Origin: Candidatus Rokuibacteriota bacterium
GTDB taxonomy: Bacteria > Methylomirabilota > Methylomirabilia > Rokubacteriales > CSP1-6
Direction of reading: 5' to 3'
Assembly: GCA_003220225.1 (NCBI GenBank)
Contig: QHRU01000042.1
Location: 1 to 64,000 of the forward strand
DNA length: 64,000 nucleotides
Below, piece by piece: positions 9,945-18,767 of the stretch. The position numbers were made by a program, and so were the translations under genes. Positions within the stretch are counted from its first letter, which is position 1; each line of letters starts with the position of its first letter. The notes beneath the pieces were generated by a model. The model made no database searches and was not told where the DNA came from. It saw only the letters and a list, made by a program, of their open reading frames with translations.

Positions 9945-10907
9945 CTAGTGCGGGAACGGCCACAGCCGTAACTTTTCCTTGGCGATCTGCCACAGCCGGG
10001 CGAGTCCGTGCGGCTCGACGATCAGGAAGAAGATGATGAGGCCGCCGAACACCATCAGCTCGATCTGTTTCTGGAGGGCCACCGGCAGGGGCAAGTGCAG
10101 CATGTGCGGCACGTTGGTCAGGAAGATCGGGACGAGCACGATGAAGGCGGCGCCCAGGAACGAGCCGAGGATCGAGCCGAGGCCGCCGATGATGACCATG
10201 AACAGCACGAGGAATGACAGGCCGATGTCGAAGGCCAGCGTCTCCGCGCTGCCCAGGTAAAGGAACACGTACTCGGCGCCGGCCACGCCGCAGTAGAAGG
10301 ACGAGATGCCGAACGCGAGCAGCTTCGTGCGTAGCGGCCGCACGCCGATGATCTCGGCGGCGATGTCGCGATCGCGAATCGCCATCCACGAGCGGCCGAT
10401 GCGCCCGCGCACGAGGTTCTTGGCGACGAGCGCACCCAGCATCACCAGCCCCAGCGCCGCGACGTAGCGCGCGCCGGCGGTGGCCAGCGGGCCCGTCACC
10501 ATCACGCCGGCCACGGTGCGCGGCGGCGCCGTGATCGTGCCCGACGAGGCGTAATTGGTGAACCAGGCGACCTTGTTGAAGAGCCAGATCAGGAAGAACT
10601 GCGCGGCCAGCGTGGCCACCGCGAGGTAGAAGCCCTTGATGCGCAGGCTCGGAACGCCGAACACGAGCCCGACGAGGGCCGCGATCACGCCGGCCAGCGC
10701 GAACACGACGACGATGTTCAGCCACGGAAAGGCGGTGGTCAGCTTGAAGGCCGCGTAGCCGCCGACGGCCATGAAGCCGCCCGTCCCCAGCGACAGCTGT
10801 CCCGCGTAGCCCGTCAGCAGATTGAGCCCGATGGCCGCCATCGAGTAGATGAGGAAGGGAATCAGCACCGCCTGCAGCCAGTACTGGCCGGCTTCGCGGT
10901 AGATCAC
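9945..10907 (-). CDS. livM: LivM-type ABC permease, operon 2
   Basis: 320-aa inner-membrane permease with AAIGLNLLTGYAGQLSLGTG and AIRDRDIAAEIIGVRPL, the LivM signatures. The GTG at 10907 (VIYREAGQYW) is chosen because GGAG lies 7 nt upstream. The longer frame to 11009 runs through palindromic element D and its extra residues are encoded by the element. The stop lies 17 bp before livK. Confidence 0.9.
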   Translation of the reverse strand: MIYREAGQYWLQAVLIPFLIYSMAAIGLNLLTGYAGQLSLGTGGFMAVGGYAAFKLTTAFPWLNIVVVFALAGVIAALVGLVFGVPSLRIKGFYLAVATLAAQFFLIWLFNKVAWFTNYASSGTITAPPRTVAGVMVTGPLATAGARYVAALGLVMLGALVAKNLVRGRIGRSWMAIRDRDIAAEIIGVRPLRTKLLAFGISSFYCGVAGAEYVFLYLGSAETLAFDIGLSFLVLFMVIIGGLGSILGSFLGAAFIVLVPIFLTNVPHMLHLPLPVALQKQIELMVFGGLIIFFLIVEPHGLARLWQIAKEKLRLWPFPH

Positions 10908-10926
10908 CGAGCGACTCCGACGCCGG

Positions 10927-11092
10927 GAGGGTGGCGGAGCGGGGCGTGGCCGGGGGTGGCCCCATTCGACCACGCAAATCGACGCTGCGGTGCGCCTGTC
11001 ATGGTGCACCGATGTTCGGCCGGGTCCGACGCTGTACCCGAAACACGGGTCTCACGGGGCCACCCCCGGCCACGCCCCGCTCCGCCACCCTC
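10927..11092 (-). repeat. Palindromic element D
   Basis: Arms 10927-10965 and 11054-11092 are 39 nt each with one non-Watson-Crick position, which is G-U on the minus strand. The core is 10966-11053. It carries ACCCGTGTTTCGGGT (minus strand, 11036-11050), GATTTGCGTGGTC (10968-10980) and a hypervariable octamer (10984-10991). Outside that octamer its core differs from element A at a single base. It ends 19 bp upstream of livM2, the same place and orientation as element A before livM1. Confidence 0.9.
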
Positions 11093-11128
11093 CGCGTGCC
11101 TTCCCCTCATCCGCATGTCGTCGCGTCA

Positions 11129-12067
11129 TCACACGCGCTCGATGATTCTTTCGCCGAAGAGGCCTTGGGGACGGAACAGCAGGAACACGAGAGCGATGAC
11201 GTAGGCGAACCAGTTCTCGATCGCGCCGCCGACGAGCGGGCCCCAGTAGACCTCGCCGAGCTTCTCGCCCACGCCGACGATCAGCCCGCCCACGATCGCG
11301 CCGGGCACCGAGGTGAAGCCGCCCAGGATCAGGACGGGCAGCGCCTTCAGAGCGACCAGCGAGAGGCTGAACTGCACGCCGCTCTTGGCGCCCCACATGA
11401 TGCCGGCCACGATCGCCACCAGGCCCGCCACCGACCACACGATCAGCCAGATCGTCTTGAGCGGGATGCCGATGGACAGCGCGGCCTCGTGGTCGTCGGC
11501 CACGGCGCGCAGCGCGCGGCCGATGCGCGTGCGCTGGAAGAAGACGGCGAGGATGGCCACCAGCACGGCTGCGGTGGCGGCCGCCGACATCTCGAGCTGG
11601 TTGATCTGCACGCCGGCCACGATGAACGAGCGGTCGGGGATGCCGACGTCGAGCTTCTTGACGTTGGCGCCCCACACCATCTCGCCGAAGCCCTCGAGGA
11701 AGAAGTTGAGGCCGATGGTGGCCATGAACAGGATGATCGCCTCCTGGTTCACGAGCGGGCGCAGCACGACGCGCTCGATGAGGAAGGCGAGCCCGACCAT
11801 CACCGCCATCGTCATCACGAGCGCCACGGCCACCGGGACGCCGCGCTCCATGAGCCCCACCAGCGTGAGGGCCGCGAACAGCACCATCACGCCCTGGGCG
11901 AAGTTGAAGACGCCCGAGGCCTTGAAGATGAGGACGAAGCCGAGGGCGACCAGCGAGTACATCAGGCCCGTCGCCACGCCGCCCAGCAGCACCTCGACCA
12001 GGAAGGCCGGCGAGCCCGCCATGTCGCGGAACGGCCCGACGAAGACCCCGTAGAGGATCTCAGTCAT
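11129..12067 (-). CDS. livH: LivH-type ABC permease, operon 2
   Basis: 312-aa permease with GLMYSLVALGFVLIFKASG, NFAQGVMVLFA and the C-terminal RPQGLFGERIIERV typical of LivH. The ATG at 12067 is chosen because it lies just inside the livG stop (8-nt overlap) and gives the usual length; the frame is open upstream only as a livG shadow. Element D follows, 36 bp after the stop. Confidence 0.92.
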   Translation of the reverse strand: MTEILYGVFVGPFRDMAGSPAFLVEVLLGGVATGLMYSLVALGFVLIFKASGVFNFAQGVMVLFAALTLVGLMERGVPVAVALVMTMAVMVGLAFLIERVVLRPLVNQEAIILFMATIGLNFFLEGFGEMVWGANVKKLDVGIPDRSFIVAGVQINQLEMSAAATAAVLVAILAVFFQRTRIGRALRAVADDHEAALSIGIPLKTIWLIVWSVAGLVAIVAGIMWGAKSGVQFSLSLVALKALPVLILGGFTSVPGAIVGGLIVGVGEKLGEVYWGPLVGGAIENWFAYVIALVFLLFRPQGLFGERIIERV

Positions 12068-12845
12068 GGCCCGCCCCGAGATAGGCGTCGAGGACCGCCG
12101 CGTCCTTGCGCACGTGCTCGGGTGGACCGTCGGCGATCTTGCGCCCGTAGTCCAGGACGGCGACACGGTCGGAGATGTCCATGACCACGCCCATGTCGTG
12201 CTCGATGAGCGCGATCGTCGTGCCGAACTCTCCGTTCACGTCGAGGATGAAGCGCGACATGTCCTCCTTCTCCTCGACGTTCATGCCGGCCATCGGCTCG
12301 TCGAGCAGCAGCAGCTTGGGCTCGGCGGCGAGCGCGCGCCCGAGCTCCACGCGCTTCTGCAGTCCGTAGGGCAGCTTGCCGGCCGGCGTCTTGCGGATGG
12401 ACTGGATCTCGAGGAAGTCGATCACGCGCTCGACGAAGGCGCGGTTGGCCAGCTCCTGGCGCCTGGCCGGTCCCCACCAGATCGCGTCGAGCAGGAAGTG
12501 CCCGCCCATCTTCAGCAGCCGGCCCGTCATGAGGTTGTCGAGCACGCTCATGCCCTTGAAGAGCGCGACGTTCTGGAAGGTGCGCGCCACCCCGAGCTCG
12601 GCCACGTCGGGCGGCGACAGCCGCGTGCGGTCGCGGCCCTCGAAGAGGATGCGGCCCTCGTAGGGATGGTAGAAGCCGCTGATGACGTTGAGCAGCGTGG
12701 TCTTGCCCGCGCCGTTGGGCCCGATGATGGCGAGGATCTCCCCGCGCTGGACGTTCAGGCTCACGCCGCTCAGCGCGAGCAGAGCGCCGAAGCGCACGCT
12801 GACCCCCTCCACCTCGAGCAGGGGCCCGGCTGCCTCCGCGGTCAC
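12060..12845 (-). CDS. livG: LivG-type ABC ATPase, operon 2
   Basis: 261-aa ATP-binding subunit: Walker A GPNGAGKTT, Walker B LLLLDEPMAGMN, H-loop LIEHDMGVV, and the LPYGLQKRVELGRAL segment shared with LivG of operon 1. Start overlaps the synthetase stop by 4 nt and its stop overlaps livH by 8 nt, so the three are translationally coupled. Downstream of the shared promoter at 14865-14893. Confidence 0.92.
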   Translation of the reverse strand: MTAEAAGPLLEVEGVSVRFGALLALSGVSLNVQRGEILAIIGPNGAGKTTLLNVISGFYHPYEGRILFEGRDRTRLSPPDVAELGVARTFQNVALFKGMSVLDNLMTGRLLKMGGHFLLDAIWWGPARRQELANRAFVERVIDFLEIQSIRKTPAGKLPYGLQKRVELGRALAAEPKLLLLDEPMAGMNVEEKEDMSRFILDVNGEFGTTIALIEHDMGVVMDISDRVAVLDYGRKIADGPPEHVRKDAAVLDAYLGAGHD

Positions 12846-14827
12846 CGCACGGCCTGCGCCGCACCGACCTCGCGGATGCGCACGTCGGCGCGGATGGTCC
12901 CCGTGCGCCCGTCCTCGTAGGTGACCTTCGCCTCGACCTGCGCGCGGTCGCGGTCGCCGTAGAGGGCCTCGATGAGGGCCGCGTACTTCTGGCCGATGTA
13001 GCCGCGGCGCACCTTACGCGTCCGCGTGATCTCCTCGTCGTCGGGGTCGAGCTCCTTGTGCAGGATCAGGAACTTCCGGATCTGGGCCCCCTTGAGCACC
13101 TCGTCCTCCAGCAGGCTGCGATTGACGCGCTCGACCTCCTGCTGGATCAGCTCGTAGATTTCGGGCTTCTGGCTGAGATCGGTATAGCTCGTATAGGCAA
13201 TCCCGCGGCGCTCCGCCCAGTTCCCGACCGCGGTGAGATCGATGTTCACGAGCGCGGTGACGTACGGGCGGTCCTGGCCGATGCACACGGCCTCCTTCAC
13301 GTACGGCGAGAACTTCAGCTTGTTCTCGACGTACTTGGGGGCGAAGATCGTGCCGCCGGCCAGCCGGGTCACGTCCTTCGCGCGGTCGATGATCTTGAGG
13401 TGGCCGGCCGGATCGAGGAACCCGGCGTCCCCCGAGCGCATCCAGCCGCCCTCCAGCATCACCTGCCGCGTGGCCTCCTCGTTCTTGAAGTAGCCCTGGA
13501 AGACGCCGGGGCTCCTGTAGAGCACCTCGCCCTCGGGCGAGATCTTCAGCTCGACGTCCTCGATCGGCGTGCCGACGGAGTCCAGGCGCACCTCGCCGTC
13601 GCGCTGGATCGTGACGAACACGCTCGCCTCGGTCATGCCGTAGAGCTGCTTGACGTTGATGCCGAGGCCGCGGAAGAAGACGAAGATCTCGGGGCCGATC
13701 GCCTCGCCTGCCGTGTAGGCGCGGCGCACGCGCCGCAGGCCGAGGTTGTCGCGCAGCGGGCCGTAGACGAGCAGCCGGCCGAGCGGATAGAGCGCGCGGC
13801 GCCAGCCCGAAGGGCGTTGGCCCGCGAGCCGCGCCCGTTCCAGGTCCTGCGCCAGCGCGAGGAAGAAGCCCACGACCTTGCGCTTGGGCCACGCGCAGTC
13901 CTCGATGCGCACCATCACGGTGGTGAGCAGGCTCTCCCAGATGCGCGGCGGCGCGAAGAAGTAGGTCGGGCCGATCTCGCGCAGGTCGTGCAGCACCGTG
14001 GCCGCGCTCTCCGGACAGTTGATCGCGAAGGCTACCAGAATCGCCTGCGCGTACGAGAAGACGTGATCGCCGACCCACGCCATCGGCAGGTACGAGAGAA
14101 TTTCTTCGTCCGCTTGCAAATTCTCCGCGCGCGCCGCGTTGAGGGCGGTGACGATGAGATTGCGATGCGAGAGCATCGCGCCCTTCGGCACGCCCGTCGT
14201 CCCCGAGGTGTAGCAGATGATCGCGACGTCCTCGCCGTGGCCCCTGGCGACCTCGTCGTCGAAGTACGTGGGATGGCCGATCTCGAACTTGCGCCCGGCC
14301 TCCTCCAGCTCGGCGAGGCTCAGGAGGCACGAGTCGCGGTAGGCGCGGAGGCCGCGTGGATCGTCGTACACGATCGTCTCGAGCCGCGGGCAGCGCGCGC
14401 GCAGGGCGAGGAGCTTGTCCACCTGCTCCTGGTCCTCGACGATGGCGAAGCGCGCCTCCGCGTGGTCGACGATGTACTCCATCTCTTTCTCGATGGAGTC
14501 CTGGTAGAGCGGCACCGGCACGCCGCCGAGCGCCTGCGTGGCGAGCACCGCCCAGTAGAGCTGGGGGCGGTTGTCGCCGACGATGGCGACCTTGTCGCCG
14601 CGCCGGAAGCCCAGCGAGGCGAGGCCCAGGGCGATCGCGCGCGCCTGGGCGAGGTAGTCCCCCCACGTGGTGGACTGCCAGATGCCGTAGTCCTTCTCGC
14701 GGATGGCCACGCGGTCCGGCATCTGCTGCGCGTTGGCGCGGGCGAGCTTCGGAAATGTGTCCTGCTCGCGCGTCGTTACGTCCGCCTTCAAATCCCCTCG
14801 CCTCCGCGGTTCACGAGAATAGGTCAT
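12842..14827 (-). CDS. Long-chain-type acyl-CoA synthetase (AMP-forming), operon 2
   Basis: 661-aa adenylate-forming ligase of the FAA1/long-chain class. It contains CYTSGTTGVPKGAMLSH, QLYGMTEASVF, RSGDAGFLDPAGHLKIIDRA and the C-terminal EITRTRKVRRGYIGQKY. The ATG at 14827 (MTYSREPRR) has GGAG 4 nt upstream and lies about 30 nt downstream of the predicted transcription start; the longer frame to 14893 would run into the promoter and is rejected. First gene of operon 2. Sequence is clearly diverged from the operon 1 ligase, so substrate ranges may differ. Confidence 0.9.
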   Translation of the reverse strand: MTYSREPRRRGDLKADVTTREQDTFPKLARANAQQMPDRVAIREKDYGIWQSTTWGDYLAQARAIALGLASLGFRRGDKVAIVGDNRPQLYWAVLATQALGGVPVPLYQDSIEKEMEYIVDHAEARFAIVEDQEQVDKLLALRARCPRLETIVYDDPRGLRAYRDSCLLSLAELEEAGRKFEIGHPTYFDDEVARGHGEDVAIICYTSGTTGVPKGAMLSHRNLIVTALNAARAENLQADEEILSYLPMAWVGDHVFSYAQAILVAFAINCPESAATVLHDLREIGPTYFFAPPRIWESLLTTVMVRIEDCAWPKRKVVGFFLALAQDLERARLAGQRPSGWRRALYPLGRLLVYGPLRDNLGLRRVRRAYTAGEAIGPEIFVFFRGLGINVKQLYGMTEASVFVTIQRDGEVRLDSVGTPIEDVELKISPEGEVLYRSPGVFQGYFKNEEATRQVMLEGGWMRSGDAGFLDPAGHLKIIDRAKDVTRLAGGTIFAPKYVENKLKFSPYVKEAVCIGQDRPYVTALVNIDLTAVGNWAERRGIAYTSYTDLSQKPEIYELIQQEVERVNRSLLEDEVLKGAQIRKFLILHKELDPDDEEITRTRKVRRGYIGQKYAALIEALYGDRDRAQVEAKVTYEDGRTGTIRADVRIREVGAAQAVR

Positions 14828-14864
14828 AGAACTCCGACTGCTCTGGAGGGCGCGAAGTGGCGAA

Positions 14865-14893
14865 AGTGTAGCCAAGCCGCGAGGGGCTGTCAA
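14865..14893 (-). promoter_or_regulatory. Near-consensus sigma70 promoter for the tandem synthetase-Liv operons
   Basis: Read on the minus strand: -35 TTGACA (14888-14893), exactly 17 bp spacer, -10 TACACT (14865-14870). It lies about 38 bp upstream of the acyl-CoA synthetase ATG at 14827. The surrounding DNA (14888-14925) is the most AT-rich stretch of the region. Strongly supported as sequence; activity is inferred. Confidence 0.8.
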
Positions 14894-15004
14894 GCAAATC
14901 GGGACATGATAACAAATATTTACGACCCCCGTTGACGATCATCGCGGGCCGGTGCTAGAAGGCCAAGCACGCTCCCCGTTTCCCCCTCGAGCAAGGAGGC
15001 TCCG

Positions 15005-16069
15005 ATGAAGCCCTTCCGTCTCCCCCGCTGGCGCTTCATGAATTGCTGCGGCCACTCCGTCGGGCACGCTGACCGGCCCGTCGACGCGGGCCGGCGCGAC
15101 TTCCTCAAGGTCGCCGTGACGGGCGCGGCCACCCTGGCCGCCGGCGGCGCCGGCGCGCGCGCGGCCGAGGCGCAGGTCCGCGTCTTCCCGCCCCCGCCGC
15201 CCGCCGTCAGCCCGATCGAGGGGTTGATCGACTTCCACACGCACTGCGCGCCGGACGTCTTCGGCCGCGCGGTGGACGACGACGAGTCGGCGCAGCTCTA
15301 CCTGGCGCGCAAGATGGAGGCGGTCGTCCTGAAGAACCACGTGGCGCTGACCGCCGACCGCGCGTGGCTCGTCCGCAAGCACAATCCCGGGATCAAGGCG
15401 TTCGGCGGCATCACGCTCAATGGGCCGTCGGGTGGGGTCAACCCCGAGGCCGTGCAGTGGATGTGGCGCATGCAGGGCGGTTACGGGCGCGTCGTGTGGC
15501 TGCCGACCTTCGACGCCGACAACCACGTCAAGCACTTCAAGGACGCCCCCGAGGGCATCAAGGTCGTCGGCCCGGACGGCAAGGCGCTGCCCACCGTGCG
15601 CGAGGTCGCGAAGATCTGCGCCCAGCAGAAGCTCGTGCTCTGCACCGGCCACGCCTCACCCACCGAGGTGCTCGCGATCGTCGAGGCCGCGCGCGACGCG
15701 GGCTGCGACCGTATCGTCGTCACCCACGCGGAGTTCGAGGTGGTCAACATGACGGTGGAGCAGATGAAGAAAGCCGCCGCCATGGGCGCGAAGATGGAAA
15801 TCGACGCCATGGGACCGCTCATGGGGCCGAATGCGCACCTGCCGTTCATGCGTCACTGGCGCCAGGTGACCTACAAAGAGTCGGCCTCGCACATCAAGGA
15901 GGTCGGCGCCCAGAGCTTCGTGCTCGGCACCGACCTCGGCCAGACGGGCAATCCCTCGCAGCCCGACGGGTATCAGATGCTCGTCGCCGGGCTCCTGGCC
16001 GAGGGCATCACGCGGGAGCAGATCAAGACGATGGGTCGAGAGGTGCCCGGCAAGCTCCTCATGGGCTAG
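15005..16069 (+). CDS. Tat-exported DUF6282-type metal-dependent hydrolase
   Basis: 354 aa. A twin-arginine signal (RRDFLKVAVTGAATLAAGGA, residues about 30-50) predicts folded export to the periplasm. The mature part begins with LIDFHTHCAPDVFGR, an HxH metal motif at the first strand of an amidohydrolase-like TIM barrel, and continues with LCTGHASPTEV, IVVTHAEF and LGTDLGQTGNP, which supply further His/Asp ligands. This pattern matches DUF6282 proteins, whose substrate is unknown. Divergent from the operon 2 promoter; a weak TTGACG/TAGAAG pair (14932-14961) may drive it. Its last 4 nt overlap the end of the convergent gene at 16066. Confidence 0.75.
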   Translation: MKPFRLPRWRFMNCCGHSVGHADRPVDAGRRDFLKVAVTGAATLAAGGAGARAAEAQVRVFPPPPPAVSPIEGLIDFHTHCAPDVFGRAVDDDESAQLYLARKMEAVVLKNHVALTADRAWLVRKHNPGIKAFGGITLNGPSGGVNPEAVQWMWRMQGGYGRVVWLPTFDADNHVKHFKDAPEGIKVVGPDGKALPTVREVAKICAQQKLVLCTGHASPTEVLAIVEAARDAGCDRIVVTHAEFEVVNMTVEQMKKAAAMGAKMEIDAMGPLMGPNAHLPFMRHWRQVTYKESASHIKEVGAQSFVLGTDLGQTGNPSQPDGYQMLVAGLLAEGITREQIKTMGREVPGKLLMG

Positions 16070-17313
16070 CGTTCCACGCTGAACGTCACCGGTCCCGTCA
16101 CCGCGCGCGGCCCGACGACGCCGCCGGCGCCCCGGGTTTCGCGCGTGATCGTCAGCTCGGCGTCCGTGCGCCAGTAGGAGACCGGCTTGAGACGCAGCGT
16201 CGTCTCCTCCCACTGCTCCGGGACGCCTGGGACGGCGACCACGACCACGCGGCGCCAGTCGAGGCCGGCCGTCGTCGGGCTCACGACCTCGAGCACCCGG
16301 ACCGTCTCGCCACGCAGGTTCTCGAACTCGACGGCCCGCGCTCCCGACTCGGCCTTCGCCGCCTCGGCGAACTCGCCGGCGAGCAGGCGGGCGAGCGACC
16401 GCCGCGACTCCGCCGTCTCCGATACCACGCGCGTCGCGCCCGCCGGCCGCGTGGCGAGCACGTCCTCGAGCCGCCGGGCCGAGCGGCGCAGCGTCGCCTC
16501 CTCCAGGCGGCGCGTGGTCTCGCCGTACGCGGCCGCGGTCGCGGCGTCGGCTGCGAAGACCTCCACGCCGAGCGAGCCGTCGGCGCGCAGTCGGATGACG
16601 CGGAACACGTCCTTGGCCGGCGAGTCCACCACCGCGTCGACCCGGCCCTTGCCGTCCTGATCGAGCAAGCCCACCTGGCTGGCCGCCTCCGGCCAGGCGT
16701 CGAACTGCGCGGCGAGCTCGCGCGCGACCGCCGTCGTCGTCTGGCCGCGCAGCGGCGCCAGTGGAATGGCGCCGGCCTGGGCCTCGCGCGCACCCAGCTC
16801 GCGCCGCCGCGCCTTGACCGCGGCGTCGAGCGTCGCGGCGACGTCGCGACACGCCACCCGGTCAACGTCAGGGGCACCGGCGGCCGGCGTCGGCGAAGGC
16901 AGGGGCGCCTGCGCCGCCGGGCTCTGCGGCAGCGCGGCCAGCTCGCGCTCGAGGCGCCGCTTCTCCTGCTCGAGCGTCTCGAGCTGGCCCTGGGCGTGCG
17001 CGGCGCGCGCGAAGTCCAGCTTCACGATCGCCGCGACGCGCGCGTCGTCGACGCGCTGGCGCTCGCGCGGAATCTCCGTGAGCCGCGTGCGGATCTCGGC
17101 CGCCCGGCCGCCGGGTGTCGCCGCCGTCGGCGCACCGGCCGCCGTGCCCGCGCGCGCCGCAACGAGCCTGCGCGCGGCGTCCGACGCGCGCGCGTGCCCC
17201 GCCAGCCGCTCGCGTCCCGCCTGGCAGTCCGCCTCCGGCGTCTGGGCCGCCGCCGGCGCGACGATCGTGACGGCCAGCGCAAGCATCGTCGGCGTCACCC
17301 TCGCGGTCCGCAT
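16066..17313 (-). CDS. Secreted protein of unknown function with coiled-coil region
   Basis: 415 aa. A Sec signal peptide (LALAVTIVAPAAAQ) is followed by an Ala/Arg-rich helical region likely to form a coiled coil (about residues 75-130, with LETLEQEKRRLERELAALP), a low-complexity Pro/Ala linker and a C-terminal beta-rich part. One loop, LLDQDGKGRVDAVVDSP near residue 220, looks like a Ca2+-binding EF-hand or VCBS-type loop. No family recognised. It follows the purine permease by 7 bp on the same strand and converges with the DUF6282 gene. Confidence 0.6.
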   Translation of the reverse strand: MRTARVTPTMLALAVTIVAPAAAQTPEADCQAGRERLAGHARASDAARRLVAARAGTAAGAPTAATPGGRAAEIRTRLTEIPRERQRVDDARVAAIVKLDFARAAHAQGQLETLEQEKRRLERELAALPQSPAAQAPLPSPTPAAGAPDVDRVACRDVAATLDAAVKARRRELGAREAQAGAIPLAPLRGQTTTAVARELAAQFDAWPEAASQVGLLDQDGKGRVDAVVDSPAKDVFRVIRLRADGSLGVEVFAADAATAAAYGETTRRLEEATLRRSARRLEDVLATRPAGATRVVSETAESRRSLARLLAGEFAEAAKAESGARAVEFENLRGETVRVLEVVSPTTAGLDWRRVVVVAVPGVPEQWEETTLRLKPVSYWRTDAELTITRETRGAGGVVGPRAVTGPVTFSVER

Positions 17314-17320
17314 GACTCTC

Positions 17321-18721
17321 CTACCTTCCGAGCGCCCGCTCGACGAGCGACAGCGCGAAGTAGACGACGAAGGCGACGGACGCCGCGTAGACCATCCAGT
17401 GCACGCGCCGGCCCTGCCCGCTCAGCAGCTTGACGGCGGCGTAGGTGATGAAGCCCGCGCCGATGCCGTTGGTGATCGACCACGTGAACGGCATCACCAG
17501 CATCGTCACGAACGCGGGGATCGCCTCGTCGTAATCGTCCCAGGGGATGTCGCGCGCCACGGCCATCATGTAAAAGCCGACGATGACGAGCGCGGGCGCG
17601 GTGGCCTGGGCCGGGATCACGCTGGCGAGCGGCGACAGCCACATCGCGCCGAGGAAGAGCACGCCGGTCACGACGGGCACGAGCCCGGTGCGCCCGCCCT
17701 CGGCGACGCCCGCCGCGCTCTCGATGTAGGTCGTGTTGCTGCTCGCGTTGGCCAGGCCACCGGCGGCGGCGCCGAGCGAATCGACGAGGAGGACGCGATC
17801 CACCCGGGGGAGTCGCCCGTGCGCGTCGAGGAAGCCGCCCTTGCCGCCGACGCCGATGATCGTGCCCACCGTGTCGAAGAAGTCGCTGAGCATGATCGAG
17901 AACGTCACGAGCACGGCCGTGACGACGCCGAGGCGCGCGATCGCGCCGAAGTCCAGGCGCCCGAACGTCGAGAAGTCCGGCGCCTGCACGAGCGCCCGCG
18001 GCAGCGTGGCGGCGCCGGGCGTCGGAAAGCCCTGCCAGCCGCCGACCGCACCGTTGAGCACGATGGCGAGGGCCGTCGAGCCGAGGATGCCGATCAGCAG
18101 CGCGCCGCGCACGCGCCGCGCCATCAGCCACGCCGTCAGCACGAAGCCGAGCACGAAGACGACGGCGGGCAGCGTGTCGAACCGGCCGAGGCCGACGGGC
18201 AGCGGGCTCTTGTCCGGCTTCACCACGAACCCGGCCGTGAAGAAGCCGATGAAGGCGATGAAGAGGCCGATGCCGACGCTGATCGCGCGCTTGAGCCCGA
18301 GCGGAACGGCGTCGAGCATGGCCTGGCGAAAGCGCGTCAGCACCAGGAGCGTGATGACCACGCCCTCGAGGAAGACGATCGTCATCGCCTGCGGCCACGT
18401 GAGGCCACGGCCGGCCACCAGCTCGAAGGCCACCACCGCGTTCAGCCCCATGCCGGGCGCGAGCGCGAACGGATAGTTGCTGGCGATCCCCATGGCGATC
18501 GACAGCAGGCCCGCCGTCAGGCAGGTGACGGTGAGGGTCGGCGAGAACGGCAGCCCCTTGCCCTCCAGTCCGGCCACGCCGCTGTACCCGAGGACGATGG
18601 GGTTCACGAAGATGATGTAGGCCATGACCATGAACGTGGTCACGCCCGCGCGGACCTCGGTCGCGAGGTCGGTGTGACGCTCGGTGAACCCGAACCACCG
18701 CTCGAGGAAGGCCCCGGCCAT
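17321..18721 (-). CDS. AzgA/PbuG-type purine permease (NCS2 superfamily)
   Basis: 466-aa inner-membrane protein with about a dozen hydrophobic segments. RAGVTTFMVMAYIIFVNP at the N-terminus, APGMGLNAVVAFELV, ISVGIGLFIAFIGF and ASSNTTYIESAAGVAEGGRT are hallmarks of the AzgA-like guanine/hypoxanthine:proton symporters (COG2252). Probable role is uptake of a purine base. The only nearby hint of purine use is the COG0402-type amidohydrolase at 59290, too distant to link. 46 bp downstream of the di-heme protein and likely co-transcribed with it. Confidence 0.88.
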   Translation of the reverse strand: MAGAFLERWFGFTERHTDLATEVRAGVTTFMVMAYIIFVNPIVLGYSGVAGLEGKGLPFSPTLTVTCLTAGLLSIAMGIASNYPFALAPGMGLNAVVAFELVAGRGLTWPQAMTIVFLEGVVITLLVLTRFRQAMLDAVPLGLKRAISVGIGLFIAFIGFFTAGFVVKPDKSPLPVGLGRFDTLPAVVFVLGFVLTAWLMARRVRGALLIGILGSTALAIVLNGAVGGWQGFPTPGAATLPRALVQAPDFSTFGRLDFGAIARLGVVTAVLVTFSIMLSDFFDTVGTIIGVGGKGGFLDAHGRLPRVDRVLLVDSLGAAAGGLANASSNTTYIESAAGVAEGGRTGLVPVVTGVLFLGAMWLSPLASVIPAQATAPALVIVGFYMMAVARDIPWDDYDEAIPAFVTMLVMPFTWSITNGIGAGFITYAAVKLLSGQGRRVHWMVYAASVAFVVYFALSLVERALGR

Positions 18722-18767
18722 GCGCGCGGCGGCAGTGTATCACCGCCGCGCGCCCGGCCGGAACCGG

